19,886 nt of DNA, taken from positions 1 through 19,886 of the forward strand of contig URFL01000019.1 of the NCBI GenBank assembly GCA_900547105.1. Direction: 5' to 3'. The stretch's first letter is position 1, and the number at the start of each line of letters is the position of its first letter. Both the position numbers and the translations under genes were made by a program. The notes under the pieces were generated by a model. The model saw only the letters and a program-made list of their open reading frames with translations, made no database searches and was not told where the DNA came from. Shown in pieces: positions 1 through 7,820 of this stretch. The stretch is from an uncultured Oscillospiraceae bacterium. Lineage in GTDB: Bacteria > Bacillota > Clostridia > Oscillospirales > Acutalibacteraceae.

Positions 1-1
1 T

Positions 2-649
2 GCCAAAGCGCGCACCGAGCTGGCGGATGAGGATGTGACCAAAAACCCCTGCTACCAATATGCGGCGCTGCGCCACGCGTTTTATCGCAAGGGCCGCGCG
101 GTGGAGCTGATGGTCAGCTACGAGCCGTGCTATGCGATGATGTCCGAATGGTGGAAACAGCTGTACGGCGAGAGCGAGGGCAAGGACGGCAAGGGCTTGT
201 TCCCGGCGTCGGTCATTTTCTCCACCGACCTGCACTCGATGGGTCAGTTTGTACAGGATGGCTCCAACATTTTGTTTGAAACGGTGGTGCTGATCGACCA
301 GCCGCAAAAACAGCGGGTGATCGAAGAGGATCCCGAAAACGTGGATGGGCTCAACTTTTTGACCGGCAAGACCATGGCGGAAGTGAACCAGAAAGCGTTC
401 CAGGGCACGGTGCTGGCGCATGCTGATGGCGGCACCCCCAGTCTGGTGCTGCATGTTCCTTCGGTATGCGAGGAAGAGCTGGGCTATCTGATCTATTTCT
501 TTGAAAAGGCCTGTGCCATTTCCGGCTATATGCTGGGGGTCAACCCCTTTGACCAGCCGGGTGTGGAAAGCTATAAACGCAATATGTTTGCGCTGCTGGG
601 CAAACCCGGCTACGAGCAGGAGCGCGCCGCGCTGGAAGCGCGTCTGTGA
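2..649 (+). CDS. pgi: Glucose-6-phosphate isomerase, C-terminal part (5' end outside window)
   Basis: The frame is open from base 2, so the gene begins upstream and only the last 215 residues are seen. The enzyme interconverts glucose-6-phosphate and fructose-6-phosphate in the cytoplasm. Family landmarks are clear: the GESEGK segment with the catalytic glutamate, FPASVIFSTDLHSMGQ with the conserved histidine, a long QDGSNILFETVV segment, and the C-terminal GVESYKRNMFALLGKPG block that carries the active-site lysine. An in-frame GTG at base 35 is not a real start, because the conserved protein continues upstream of it. The stop is TGA at 647-649. A P-loop gene follows after 77 bases. Identity is near certain from the motifs; the N-terminal half cannot be judged. 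Confidence 0.96.
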   Translation, partial: AKARTELADEDVTKNPCYQYAALRHAFYRKGRAVELMVSYEPCYAMMSEWWKQLYGESEGKDGKGLFPASVIFSTDLHSMGQFVQDGSNILFETVVLIDQPQKQRVIEEDPENVDGLNFLTGKTMAEVNQKAFQGTVLAHADGGTPSLVLHVPSVCEEELGYLIYFFEKACAISGYMLGVNPFDQPGVESYKRNMFALLGKPGYEQERAALEARL

Positions 650-668
650 TCCATGCGGGACAGTTTTT
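644..668 (+). terminator. Weak possible terminator after pgi
   Basis: A short stem pairs CTGT...CC with GGACAG, with a three-base bulge and a loop of about five bases, followed directly by five T residues. The left arm overlaps the pgi stop codon. The stem is only about six base pairs, so termination is likely partial at best and the next gene could still be read from the pgi transcript. Confidence 0.3.
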
Positions 669-726
669 ATTTCGGTTGTCAGCCGTCGTTGGCGGCTCCA
701 ATATACCATTCTAGGAGGAATTGAAT

Positions 727-1143
727 ATGATTACTTTGATTTTGGGACGCAAAGGATCGGGAAAAACCAAACGCTTGATCGATATGTGCAACGCCGCTAC
801 GGCCGAGTCCAAGGGCAGCGTCGTCTTTATTGAAAAGGATAGCAGCCTCACCTATGATATCAGCCGTCAGGCTCGTCTGGCGGTGGCCGAGGATTATCAG
901 ATCTCCGGCTATGACGCATTCTACGGCTTCATCGCCGGTATGTGCGCCAGCAACTACGACATCACCGACATCTTTGTGGATTCCACCATCAAGATCGGCG
1001 GCGACAACCGCGAAGAGCTCGCCACCTTTATCGAGCGGCTGGGCGCGCTGTCCAAAAAAGCCGACACCAATGTGGTGCTGTCGGTTTCGGCGGACAAAGA
1101 GGATATCCCCGAGCGGATCGCCGAATTTGCGGTCGAGATCTAA
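727..1143 (+). CDS. Small P-loop NTPase-like protein, function unknown
   Basis: This 138-residue protein opens with a strand followed by a perfect Walker A loop, GRKGSGKT at residues 7-14. A possible Walker B strand, DIFVDST, lies near residues 82-88. I chose ATG 727 because AGGAGG at 713-718 sits eight bases upstream; the in-frame TTG at 721 is too close to that site. No other domain, signal peptide or membrane segment is visible, and the protein is shorter than a complete ATPase core such as RecA or AAA+. Small P-loop proteins of this kind are seen in Clostridia, sometimes under PilT-like names, but nothing here supports a pilus role. It lies between pgi and a PHP-domain gene on the same strand. 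It probably binds a nucleotide; the substrate is unknown. Confidence 0.8.
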   Translation: MITLILGRKGSGKTKRLIDMCNAATAESKGSVVFIEKDSSLTYDISRQARLAVAEDYQISGYDAFYGFIAGMCASNYDITDIFVDSTIKIGGDNREELATFIERLGALSKKADTNVVLSVSADKEDIPERIAEFAVEI

Positions 1144-1162
1144 ACAACAAACCGGAAGCAAA

Positions 1163-1195
1163 CGGGCAAGCTGTTGCTGCGGCAGGGCTTGCCCG
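1163..1195 (+). repeat. Inverted repeat upstream of the PHP gene
   Basis: CGGGCAAGC at 1163-1171 is perfectly complementary to GCTTGCCCG at 1187-1195, with a 15-base loop. A partly matching second copy of the right arm (CGCTTGCCCTGCCCG) follows at once. There is no T-run, so it does not look like an intrinsic terminator. It ends about 20 bases before the ribosome binding site of the next gene and could be an operator or a leader hairpin. Confidence 0.5.
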
Positions 1196-1230
1196 CTTGC
1201 CCTGCCCGGAGGTAACGGGAGGAAACGCTG

Positions 1231-1914
1231 ATGTATCGCTATGAAACGCATTTTCACACCGCGCTGGTCAGCCCTTGCGGCAATGTGCCCGCCGATGAGG
1301 CGGTGCGTGCCTTTCACGAACAGGGCTATGCCGGTATCACCGTGACCGATCATTATTATGACGGCTTGTTTGAAAATCTCGCGAGCGGTTCGTCGTGGGA
1401 GGACAAGCTTTCCTGGTGGCTGTCCGGCTGGCGGCAGGCGCTGGCAGCGGGGCAGGAGATCGGCATGACAGTGATGCTGGGGATGGAGCTGCGCTTTGCG
1501 GGGCATCCTGAGGATTATCTGGTCTACGGCATTTCGGAGGCGTTCTTGCGGGAGCATCCCCGCCTGTACGCGATGACACCTGCCTCGTTTTCCGCGCTGG
1601 CGCGGGAAAACGGACTGTATTTCGGACAAGCTCATCCGTTTCGCCCGGGGCTTCACCGGTGCGACCCCACCCTGCTGGATGGGGTGGAGGGATACAACGG
1701 CAACAAGCGCCACAACAGCCACGATGCCGATGCCCGCGCGTTTGCCCGTGAGAACGGCTTGCTGATGACCTCCGGCGCGGATTTCCACGAATGGGAGGAT
1801 CTGGCGCGCGGCGGTATGTGGTCGCCCGAACCGGTGCGGGACGAGGGACACTGGGTGCAGCTGCTGAAAAGCGGCGCGCTGACCCCGATTTTTGGAGACG
1901 AACAGGGCGAATAA
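1231..1914 (+). CDS. PHP-domain metal-dependent phosphoesterase
   Basis: The 227-residue protein has the PHP-domain metal ligands in family order: HFH at residues 7-9, TDH at 39-41, a glutamate in GMELRF (E86), H135 in GQAHPFRPG, and the closing SGADFH motif with D184 and H186. PHP proteins are di- or trinuclear metal phosphoesterases, including histidinol-phosphate phosphatases and nucleotide or oligonucleotide phosphatases. This is a stand-alone short PHP protein without a second catalytic domain. The start ATG 1231 follows a GGGAGG site at about 1216-1221. No histidine biosynthesis gene is nearby, so hisK-type function is not supported. The protein is predicted to be cytoplasmic. The fold assignment is strong, the substrate unknown. 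Confidence 0.85.
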   Translation: MYRYETHFHTALVSPCGNVPADEAVRAFHEQGYAGITVTDHYYDGLFENLASGSSWEDKLSWWLSGWRQALAAGQEIGMTVMLGMELRFAGHPEDYLVYGISEAFLREHPRLYAMTPASFSALARENGLYFGQAHPFRPGLHRCDPTLLDGVEGYNGNKRHNSHDADARAFARENGLLMTSGADFHEWEDLARGGMWSPEPVRDEGHWVQLLKSGALTPIFGDEQGE

Positions 1915-1946
1915 CCGGAGAAGATGCGGTTTCTCTGAAAAAAGTG

Positions 1947-1975
1947 TTGACAAACCGCCGGGATATCTATATAAT
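1947..1975 (+). promoter_or_regulatory. Near-perfect sigma-A promoter for yceD-rpmF
   Basis: TTGACA at 1947-1952 and TATAAT at 1970-1975 both match the consensus exactly and are separated by 17 bases. Transcription should begin near 1982, leaving a leader of about 20 bases that is mostly the ribosome binding site. This is the best promoter in the window, as expected for a ribosomal protein operon. Confidence 0.92.
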
Positions 1976-2001
1976 ATTTTGCGTGACACTCGAGGTGTAT
2001 G

Positions 2002-2496
2002 ATGAATTACTCGTTAAAACCCTTGTTTATGGGGGATGTGTCCGTGGTTCCGATCGAGCAGTCGCTCGACCTCTCCGACTTGGAGGTACAAGGCCAAAAG
2101 CCATTTGTGCAGCCGGTCGAAGTGACCGGAGCCGTGCAGTATGTGGAGGGTGTGGTTACCCTGCGTGCCAAGGTTCACTACTGGTTCGACGGTGTGTGCG
2201 ACCGGTGTGCCGAACCGTTCCGGCATGAAGAAACACTGCCCTTGACCCACATTCTGGTAACTTCCCTGAACGATGAATCGAACGAAGATTTTGTGCTGTT
2301 GAAGGACTTTCAACTGCCGCTGGACGAATTGGTAACCACCGATCTGCTCCTGAGCTTACCGATGAAATCGCTTTGCCGGGAAGACTGCCGCGGGCTTTGC
2401 CCTCAGTGCGGGCACAACCTGAACAACGGGGAGTGCGGCTGCCGGCAGGAAACGGTTGACCCTCGCTTAGCGGCGTTAAAAGATTTGTTGAATTAG
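2002..2496 (+). CDS. yceD: YceD/DUF177 family protein (23S rRNA accumulation)
   Basis: This 164-residue protein matches the DUF177 family, whose E. coli member YceD is needed for normal 23S rRNA accumulation. It has the central VCDRCAEPF motif (C66, C69) and a C-terminal cysteine cluster (C125, C129, C133, C136, C145, C147) suggesting one or two zinc sites; the GLCPQCGHNLN segment is typical. Two adjacent ATG codons occur at 1999 and 2002. The GAGGTG site at 1992-1997 is too close to the first, so the second is preferred. The gene is followed after 18 bases by rpmF, the classic partner of this family. Both are driven by the promoter at 1947. Confidence 0.93.
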   Translation: MNYSLKPLFMGDVSVVPIEQSLDLSDLEVQGQKPFVQPVEVTGAVQYVEGVVTLRAKVHYWFDGVCDRCAEPFRHEETLPLTHILVTSLNDESNEDFVLLKDFQLPLDELVTTDLLLSLPMKSLCREDCRGLCPQCGHNLNNGECGCRQETVDPRLAALKDLLN

Positions 2497-2514
2497 AATA
2501 AGGAGGTGCTGACG

Positions 2515-2697
2515 ATGGCGGTACCCAAGAGAAAGCATTCCAAGGCTCGTCGTGACAAAAGACGCAACAATGTGTGGAAAATGGACGCTCCGGCGCTCAT
2601 GAAATGCCCGCAGTGCGGCGAATACAAACGCGCGCACCGCGTGTGTGGCAACTGCGGCTACTACAACGGCCGGCAGGTCATCAAAAAAGAAGCCTGA
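2515..2697 (+). CDS. rpmF: 50S ribosomal protein L32, zinc-binding form
   Basis: The 60-residue product begins MAVPKRKHSKARRDKRR, the usual L32 start, and keeps a complete four-cysteine zinc ribbon, CPQC at residues 31-34 and CGNC at 44-47. It is a component of the large ribosomal subunit. AGGAGGTG at 2501-2508 lies at good distance from ATG 2515; an in-frame GTG at 2506 is part of that site and is not the start. The gene follows yceD in one transcript and is closed by the terminator at 2721. Bacteria that replace L32 under zinc limitation carry a second, cysteine-free copy; only the cysteine-containing form is seen here. Confidence 0.97.
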   Translation: MAVPKRKHSKARRDKRRNNVWKMDAPALMKCPQCGEYKRAHRVCGNCGYYNGRQVIKKEA

Positions 2698-2720
2698 TGA
2701 TTGCTGAGAAGGTGAAAATA

Positions 2721-2761
2721 GAGGGTGCAGCTTTGCAATAAGGGCTGTGCCCTCTGTTTTT
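2721..2761 (+). terminator. Rho-independent terminator after rpmF
   Basis: An 11-base-pair stem pairs 2721-2731 with 2744-2754, with two G-U pairs, and is followed by TGTTTTTT. It ends the yceD-rpmF unit. The next ribosome binding site is only about 15 bases further on and I see no good promoter between, so some read-through probably feeds the next genes. Confidence 0.85.
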
Positions 2762-2788
2762 TGTATTCTGACCGAAAGGAGAGATCGC

Positions 2789-4084
2789 ATGGCGGTGACG
2801 ATACAATCGGTCCAGCCGGACAGCCCTGCGGCGCGCAAAAAGCTGCGTGGGGGGATGCAGCTTTGCAGCATCAACGGACACGAGATCATGGATGTGCTGG
2901 ACTACCGGTTTTATATGATGGAACCCAAGCTGGTGTTGGAAGTGGACGACAACGGCGCGCGCCGCCGTGTGAAGATCCGCAAAAAAGAGGACGAAGAGCT
3001 GGGGCTGGAATTTGAAACCTATTTGATGGACAGCCAGCATTCCTGCCGCAACAAATGCATCTTCTGCTTTATCGACCAGCTGCCGCCCGGCATGCGCGAG
3101 TCGCTGTATTTCAAGGACGACGACAGCCGCCTGTCCTTTTTGTTCGGCAACTACATCACGCTGACCAACCTGACCGAGCACGAGGTGCAGCGGATCATTG
3201 ATATGCACATCAGTCCCATTTATATTTCGGTGCACACCACCAATCCGGAGCTGCGCTGCCGGATGATGGGCAACCGCTTTGCCGGGGATCGGCTGGAGGC
3301 GATGTATCGCTTTGCCGCCGCCGGTATCCGTATCGAATGTCAGCTGGTGCTTTGCCCCGAATACAACGACGGAGCGGAGCTGCAGCGAACGATGGACGAT
3401 CTGGCACGGCTGGTGCCGTCGGTGGAAAGCGTGGCGGCGGTGCCGGTGGGGTTGACCCGCTATCGCGAAGGATTGGCGCCGCTGCGCTCCTTTACCCGCG
3501 AAGAATGCGGGCAGGTAATCGATGCGATGGAGGCGATGGGCGACCGGATGCTGCGCGAAACCGGCAACCGGCTGTTTTACGCTTCGGACGAATTTTATCT
3601 GAAAGCCGGGCGCCCGATTCCGGAGGCGGAGTTTTACGGCGATATGTCCCAGCTGGAAAACGGCGTGGGCATGATCGCGCTGCTCAAGCTGGAATTTGAA
3701 CAGGCGCTGGAGGATGCCGAGGACACGCCGGCGGGCAGTCGACTGACCATCGCCACCGGCGAAGCAATCGCGCCTTTTTTGCGCACGCTGGTTGACGCGG
3801 CGGCTAAAAAATGGCATAATTTGGATGTGACAGTGATCGCGGTGCGCAACGAATTTTTTGGCGGCGCGATCGATGTGGCGGGGCTGGTGACCGGCGGCGA
3901 TATTATCCGCCAGCTGAAAGGGCGCGTGGGCGACCGGCTGCTGATTCCGGAGGTGATGCTGCGGTATGGCGGCGTCAGCTTTTTGGACGATGTGACCCCC
4001 GCGCAGGTGGAGCAGGAGCTGGGCGTGCCGCTGACGGTGGTCGCCAGCGATGGTGCGTCGCTGTTGGACGCGATGATGCTGTAA
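2789..4084 (+). CDS. DUF512 radical-SAM protein with N-terminal PDZ domain
   Basis: The 431-residue protein starts with a PDZ-like segment (about residues 1-65, containing a QPDSPAARKKLRGG turn) and then carries a radical-SAM-type CxxxCxxC iron-sulfur motif, C86, C90 and C93, in CRNKCIFCFIDQLP. This arrangement defines the DUF512 family, often annotated as FeS-containing oxidoreductase. Its reaction is not known to me. ATG 2789 is preferred over an upstream in-frame TTG-like start at 2747, because AAAGGAGA at about 2775-2782 fits it and 2747 lies inside the terminator. Next to der, as in many Clostridia, it has been suspected of a role in ribosome or RNA modification, but that is inference from position only. 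Confidence 0.9.
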   Translation: MAVTIQSVQPDSPAARKKLRGGMQLCSINGHEIMDVLDYRFYMMEPKLVLEVDDNGARRRVKIRKKEDEELGLEFETYLMDSQHSCRNKCIFCFIDQLPPGMRESLYFKDDDSRLSFLFGNYITLTNLTEHEVQRIIDMHISPIYISVHTTNPELRCRMMGNRFAGDRLEAMYRFAAAGIRIECQLVLCPEYNDGAELQRTMDDLARLVPSVESVAAVPVGLTRYREGLAPLRSFTREECGQVIDAMEAMGDRMLRETGNRLFYASDEFYLKAGRPIPEAEFYGDMSQLENGVGMIALLKLEFEQALEDAEDTPAGSRLTIATGEAIAPFLRTLVDAAAKKWHNLDVTVIAVRNEFFGGAIDVAGLVTGGDIIRQLKGRVGDRLLIPEVMLRYGGVSFLDDVTPAQVEQELGVPLTVVASDGASLLDAMML

Positions 4085-4139
4085 GCTCCGTATAAAACAA
4101 GTATTTATTTAGGATGATAGAGATCAGGAGGTGAGCCGT

Positions 4140-5471
4140 ATGGCACGGCCTGTGGTGGCGATTGTGGGGCGACCCAATGTTGGAAAGTCCACCTTGTTTA
4201 ATAAATTGATCGGGCAGCGGCTGGCGATCGTAAAAGATACGCCGGGCGTGACCCGTGACCGGTTGTTTGCGCCTTGTGAATGGCGCGGACGTTCGTTTAT
4301 GCTGGCGGATACCGGCGGTATCGAGCCGTATTCGGACGATGTGATCCTGTCCCAAATGCGGCGGCAGGCGCAGCTCGCGATCGAACAGGCGGATGTGATC
4401 GTGTTGGTGACCGATCTGCTGTCCGGTGTCACCGCCAACGATGCGGATGTCGCGGTGATGCTGCAAAAAAGCGGCAAGCCGGTGGTGCTGGCGGTCAACA
4501 AATGCGACAACATCGGCGGTTTGCCCGCCGACTTTTATGAGTTCTATAATCTGGGGTTGGGCGACCCGATCCCGGTATCCTCGGTGCACGGACACGGCAC
4601 CGGCGATTTGCTGGATGCGGTGTTCGAGTATCTGCCGGACGAAGCGGAGGAGGAAGAGGATCCCGATGTGATCCGTGTGGCGGTGATCGGCCGCCCCAAC
4701 GCGGGCAAATCCTCGCTGATTAACCGCATCGCGGGCGAAGAGCGCACCATCGTGTCCAACATCGCGGGCACTACCCGCGATTCGGTGGATACGCCGGTGC
4801 ACAACCAGTACGGCGATTTCGTGTTTATCGATACCGCCGGACTGCGCCGCAAAAGCAAAGTGGACGATGCGATTGAAAAATACAGCGTGCTGCGCGCCGA
4901 AATGGCGGTGGAGCGCGCGGATGTGTGCGTTATTCTGATCGATGGGGTGGAAGGCTTCACCGAACAGGACAGCAAGGTGGCGGGTATCGCCCACCAGCAG
5001 GGCAAGGCGTGTATCATCGCTGTCAACAAATGGGACGCGGTGGAAAAAGACGACAAAACTATGGACAAGATGCGCAAAAAGCTGGAAAACGACTTTTCCT
5101 TCATGTCCTATGCGCCGTTTTTGTTTATCTCTGCCAAGACCGGCCAGCGGGTGGATCGCCTGTTTGAGATGATCGATTATGTCAATCAGCAAAACGCGAT
5201 GCGCATTTCCACCGGTATGCTTAACGATGTGTTGGCGCAGGCGACTGCGCGGGTGCAGCCGCCCACCGATAAGGGGCGCCGGCTGAAGATCTACTATATG
5301 ACCCAGCCGTCCACCCGCCCGCCCACATTTGTGTGCTTTGTCAACCGGGCGGATCTGTTCCATTTTTCGTACCAGCGGTATCTGGAAAACCAGATTCGGG
5401 AAACATTCGGGCTGGTGGGTACGCCGGTGCGGATGATCGTGCGGGAAAAAGGCGACAACACCAGAGGATAG
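4140..5471 (+). CDS. der: Ribosome assembly GTPase Der (EngA)
   Basis: Der is the only bacterial GTPase with two tandem G domains, and both are intact here. Domain 1 has GRPNVGKS (10-17), DTGG (57-60) and NKCD (120-123). Domain 2 has GRPNAGKS (184-191), DTAG (231-234) and NKWD (296-299). A C-terminal KH-like domain fills roughly residues 350-443. The length, 443 residues, is normal. An acidic linker (about 168-175) joins the two G domains. The protein acts in assembly of the 50S subunit. ATG 4140 is used because CAGGAGGTG lies just upstream; the GTG at 4131 belongs to the ribosome binding site. plsY follows after 15 bases, so the genes are probably co-transcribed. Confidence 0.98.
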   Translation: MARPVVAIVGRPNVGKSTLFNKLIGQRLAIVKDTPGVTRDRLFAPCEWRGRSFMLADTGGIEPYSDDVILSQMRRQAQLAIEQADVIVLVTDLLSGVTANDADVAVMLQKSGKPVVLAVNKCDNIGGLPADFYEFYNLGLGDPIPVSSVHGHGTGDLLDAVFEYLPDEAEEEEDPDVIRVAVIGRPNAGKSSLINRIAGEERTIVSNIAGTTRDSVDTPVHNQYGDFVFIDTAGLRRKSKVDDAIEKYSVLRAEMAVERADVCVILIDGVEGFTEQDSKVAGIAHQQGKACIIAVNKWDAVEKDDKTMDKMRKKLENDFSFMSYAPFLFISAKTGQRVDRLFEMIDYVNQQNAMRISTGMLNDVLAQATARVQPPTDKGRRLKIYYMTQPSTRPPTFVCFVNRADLFHFSYQRYLENQIRETFGLVGTPVRMIVREKGDNTRG

Positions 5472-5486
5472 GAGAGAAAACCAATC

Positions 5487-6209
5487 ATGACATGGACGCA
5501 GTTTATCGCGAGCTATTGGATGCCGCTGCTGCTCGGCGCGATCATCGCGTACCTGCTGGGCAGCTTCAACTTCGCTATTATCATTACTAAGGTGATGAAA
5601 AAGGGCGATATTCGCGATTGCGGCAGCGGCAATGCCGGAGCGACCAATGTGCTGCGATCGCAGGGCAAGGGCGCGGCGGCGCTGACCACACTGGGCGATC
5701 TCGCGAAAAGTATGCTGTCGGTGTGGATCGGCGGCTGGCTGATCACCCATATCAACGCGGATCTGGTGTCCGGTGAGATGGCGCAGCAGCACATTCGCAT
5801 CATCGGGGAATATGTCGCGGGGCTGTTTTGTATTCTGGGTCATCTGTATCCGCTGTATTTCGGGTTCCGCGGAGGCAAAGGTGTGCTGGCGACGCTGGGC
5901 ATGATGCTGGTGCTGGACTGGCGGGTCGCGCTGCTGTGTCTGGGCGTGTTTGCGATTGTGCTGGCGATCGGGAAAATGGTGTCGCTGGGTTCCATTATGG
6001 CGGGCATCACCATGGTGATCTGCACCTTCCTGTTCCGTGCGTTTGTGGATCATTATCCCGCTTCGGTGGTGGCGATCTGCACCGCGATGGCACTGTTTAT
6101 TGTGGTGATGCTGATTTGCAAGCATATTCCCAACATCAAACGGATCGCCAACGGCACCGAAAGCAAGATCGGGCAACACAAAACCGATGCGGCGGATAAC
6201 GCTGAATAA
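5487..6209 (+). CDS. plsY: Acyl-phosphate:glycerol-3-phosphate acyltransferase PlsY
   Basis: PlsY is an integral membrane enzyme that transfers an acyl group from acyl-phosphate to glycerol-3-phosphate, the first acylation in phospholipid synthesis. The three family motifs are present: GSFNFAIIITK after the first membrane helix, GSGNAGATNVLR, and GHLYPLYFGFRGGKG, followed by VSLGSI. Several hydrophobic helices run through the protein. At 240 residues it is longer than the usual 200 or so; the extra length is partly an insert near residues 90-110 and a charged C-terminal tail. GGAGAG lies upstream of ATG 5487. gpsA, which makes the substrate glycerol-3-phosphate, follows directly, so enzyme and substrate supply are linked. 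Confidence 0.96.
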   Translation: MTWTQFIASYWMPLLLGAIIAYLLGSFNFAIIITKVMKKGDIRDCGSGNAGATNVLRSQGKGAAALTTLGDLAKSMLSVWIGGWLITHINADLVSGEMAQQHIRIIGEYVAGLFCILGHLYPLYFGFRGGKGVLATLGMMLVLDWRVALLCLGVFAIVLAIGKMVSLGSIMAGITMVICTFLFRAFVDHYPASVVAICTAMALFIVVMLICKHIPNIKRIANGTESKIGQHKTDAADNAE

Positions 6210-6220
6210 AATCGAAAATC

Positions 6221-6242
6221 AAACGGTTTCAGAACTGTTTTT
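6221..6242 (+). repeat. Small hairpin between plsY and gpsA
   Basis: AAACGGTT at 6221-6228 pairs with AACTGTTT at 6233-6240 (one G-U pair) around a TCAG loop, and the T-run continues to 6242. It resembles a weak terminator, but it is AT-rich and short. It may reduce read-through or protect a processed mRNA end. Confidence 0.35.
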
Positions 6243-6260
6243 GCGAAAGGAGATGCGCGC

Positions 6261-7262
6261 ATGGCGAAGATCATGGTAGTGGGAGCCGGCGGCTGGGGCA
6301 CCGCTTTGGGGCTGATGGCTCACCGGTACGGACACGAGGTGACGCTGTGGTCGCCGTTTTCTGAGGAGATCGAGCGGCTGCGCCGCGATCAGGAGCACAA
6401 AAAGCTGCTGCCGGGGGTGCCGATCCCCGAAACGGTGGGGCTGACCACGGATTTGAACGAGGCGGCGGGTGCCGATCTGGTCATCATGGCGGTGCCCTCG
6501 TTTGCGGTGGAAAGCACCGCCCGCAGCTTACAGTCGATTTTGACGGCGGATACGGTGATCGCGAACGCCGGCAAGGGGCTGCAGGAGGACTCTCTGCTGC
6601 GCTTTTCGCAGGTGATCAGCCGCGAGGTGCCGCAATGCTCGGTGGTGGTGCTGTCCGGTCCCTCCCATGCGGAGGAGGTCGCGCGCGGCGTTCCCACCAC
6701 GGTGGTGAGCGCGTCGCAGGATATGGCGGCCGCCGAGGCGGTACAGCAGTGGCTGATGAACCCGCGGTTCCGTATTTATGTGAATCCGGATGTGATCGGC
6801 GTGGAGCTGGGCGGCGCACTCAAAAATGTGATCGCGCTGGCTGCCGGTATTGTGGACGGCATGCAGCTGGGCGATAACACCAAAGCGGCGCTGATGACCC
6901 GTGGATTGGCGGAAATGGCGCGGCTTGGTGTGGCGCTGGGGGCGAAATCCGCCACCTTTGCCGGGCTGTCCGGTATGGGCGATCTGGTGGTCACCTGCGG
7001 CAGTATGCATTCCCGCAACCGCCGTGCCGGTATTCTGATCGGCCAGGGCTTCACCGCTGAGCAGGCGGTCAAGCAGGTCGGCACGGTGGAGGGCTATCTG
7101 GCTGCCCGCGCCGCGTGGCGGCTGGCGGAGCAGGCCGGGGTGGATATGCCTATTGTGGAGCAGTGCTACCGCATCTGTTACGAACAACGCTCGGCGCAGG
7201 AGGCGATTCAAACGCTGATGACCCGTCCGCGCCGGTTGGAATCGGATTATTCCTGGCAATAA
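6261..7262 (+). CDS. gpsA: NAD(P)-dependent glycerol-3-phosphate dehydrogenase
   Basis: The enzyme reduces dihydroxyacetone phosphate to glycerol-3-phosphate for phospholipid synthesis. The Rossmann loop GAGGWGTALG lies at residues 8-17. The conserved lysines K105 (NAGKG) and K188 (GGALKNV), the GPSHAEE motif (133-139), the GDNTKAALMTRG block and SRNRRAG are all present, and the length of 333 residues is normal. ATG 6261 is preceded by AAAGGAGA. It sits after plsY, its direct user. The next gene, a DUF4830 protein, begins 58 bases downstream on the same strand. Confidence 0.97.
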   Translation: MAKIMVVGAGGWGTALGLMAHRYGHEVTLWSPFSEEIERLRRDQEHKKLLPGVPIPETVGLTTDLNEAAGADLVIMAVPSFAVESTARSLQSILTADTVIANAGKGLQEDSLLRFSQVISREVPQCSVVVLSGPSHAEEVARGVPTTVVSASQDMAAAEAVQQWLMNPRFRIYVNPDVIGVELGGALKNVIALAAGIVDGMQLGDNTKAALMTRGLAEMARLGVALGAKSATFAGLSGMGDLVVTCGSMHSRNRRAGILIGQGFTAEQAVKQVGTVEGYLAARAAWRLAEQAGVDMPIVEQCYRICYEQRSAQEAIQTLMTRPRRLESDYSWQ

Positions 7263-7281
7263 AAACAGGCATATCCTCCGC

Positions 7282-7306
7282 TTTTGGTGCATATACTGCA
7301 TCAAAA
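7282..7306 (+). repeat. Inverted repeat before the DUF4830 gene
   Basis: TTTTGGTGCA at 7282-7291 pairs with TGCATCAAAA at 7297-7306 around a five-base loop; one position is a G-U pair. It ends only a few bases before the ribosome binding site of the next gene, so a terminator acting on the plus strand is unlikely. It may be an operator or a leader hairpin. Confidence 0.4.
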
Positions 7307-7319
7307 AGGGGATGGGTGT

Positions 7320-7814
7320 ATGTTTGTATTCTCCGTGAAAGCCTCGAAAATGCGGCTTGTTACGATGGCGTTTTGCGCTGTCGTGCTGGTGGTACTGGTG
7401 CTTGCAGTGACGGCGCGGTCATCGTCGACCGCCGCGACCGGAGCCTCAACGATGGGAACGACCGTACCGGGCGGCAGCGAAACGGCGCGTGTGGCGCTGC
7501 TGCGCTCGCTGGGATATCGGGTGGAGCTGCCGGTGGCGGCGGTGGAGGAAATTCTGATTCCGGATGTGTTTGACGAGGAAACCACGCGCTACAACCAGCT
7601 GCAGCAAACGGCGGGGATGGATCTGCAGCCCTACCACGGCAAGCGGCTGAAATGCTGGACTTATACGCTGCAGGGCGATGTGTCCGGCGAGGACACGGTG
7701 GCGCATTTGTACGAATATAAGGACACCATTGTGGCGGGGGATGTGTCCGCCACGCGGGCGGACGGGTTTATGCGCGCGCTGACGCGGGCAACCACGCCCT
7801 CGACGAAAGGATAG
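7320..7814 (+). CDS. Membrane-anchored DUF4830 family protein
   Basis: The 164-residue protein has one N-terminal membrane segment (about residues 13-32, rich in Val, Leu and Ala), a Ser/Thr/Ala linker, and a C-terminal domain that resembles the DUF4830 family: an ARVALLRSLGYRVELP start, the EILIPDVFDEETTRYNQLQ segment, and a closing GDVSATRADGFMRAL. That domain should lie outside the cell. The assignment is from memory of the family pattern, not from a search. ATG 7320 follows a GGGGATGGG site; a TTG at 7284 lies inside the inverted repeat and is less likely. The stop is six bases before the pseudouridine synthase gene, suggesting co-transcription. No function is known to me. Confidence 0.72.
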   Translation: MFVFSVKASKMRLVTMAFCAVVLVVLVLAVTARSSSTAATGASTMGTTVPGGSETARVALLRSLGYRVELPVAAVEEILIPDVFDEETTRYNQLQQTAGMDLQPYHGKRLKCWTYTLQGDVSGEDTVAHLYEYKDTIVAGDVSATRADGFMRALTRATTPSTKG

Positions 7815-7820
7815 GACGAT

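Noticed and set aside
676..707. A promoter before the P-loop gene (TTGTCA with TATACC)
   Set aside because: The spacing is about 20 bases and the -10 is poor, so I did not list it.
679..1989. A 436-codon open frame on the minus strand
   Set aside because: It runs opposite the P-loop and PHP genes and reads like a frame shadow; no known fold or start signal.
4064..4096. A promoter before der (TTGGAC with TATAAA)
   Set aside because: The spacer is 21 bases, too long for sigma-A, and part of it lies in the previous gene.
3975..6179. A 734-codon open frame on the minus strand opposite der and plsY
   Set aside because: It is antisense to two certain genes, its translation is rich in His, Arg and Gln with no domain, and it lacks a ribosome binding site. 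GC-rich codon bias in the real genes removes stop codons on the other strand.
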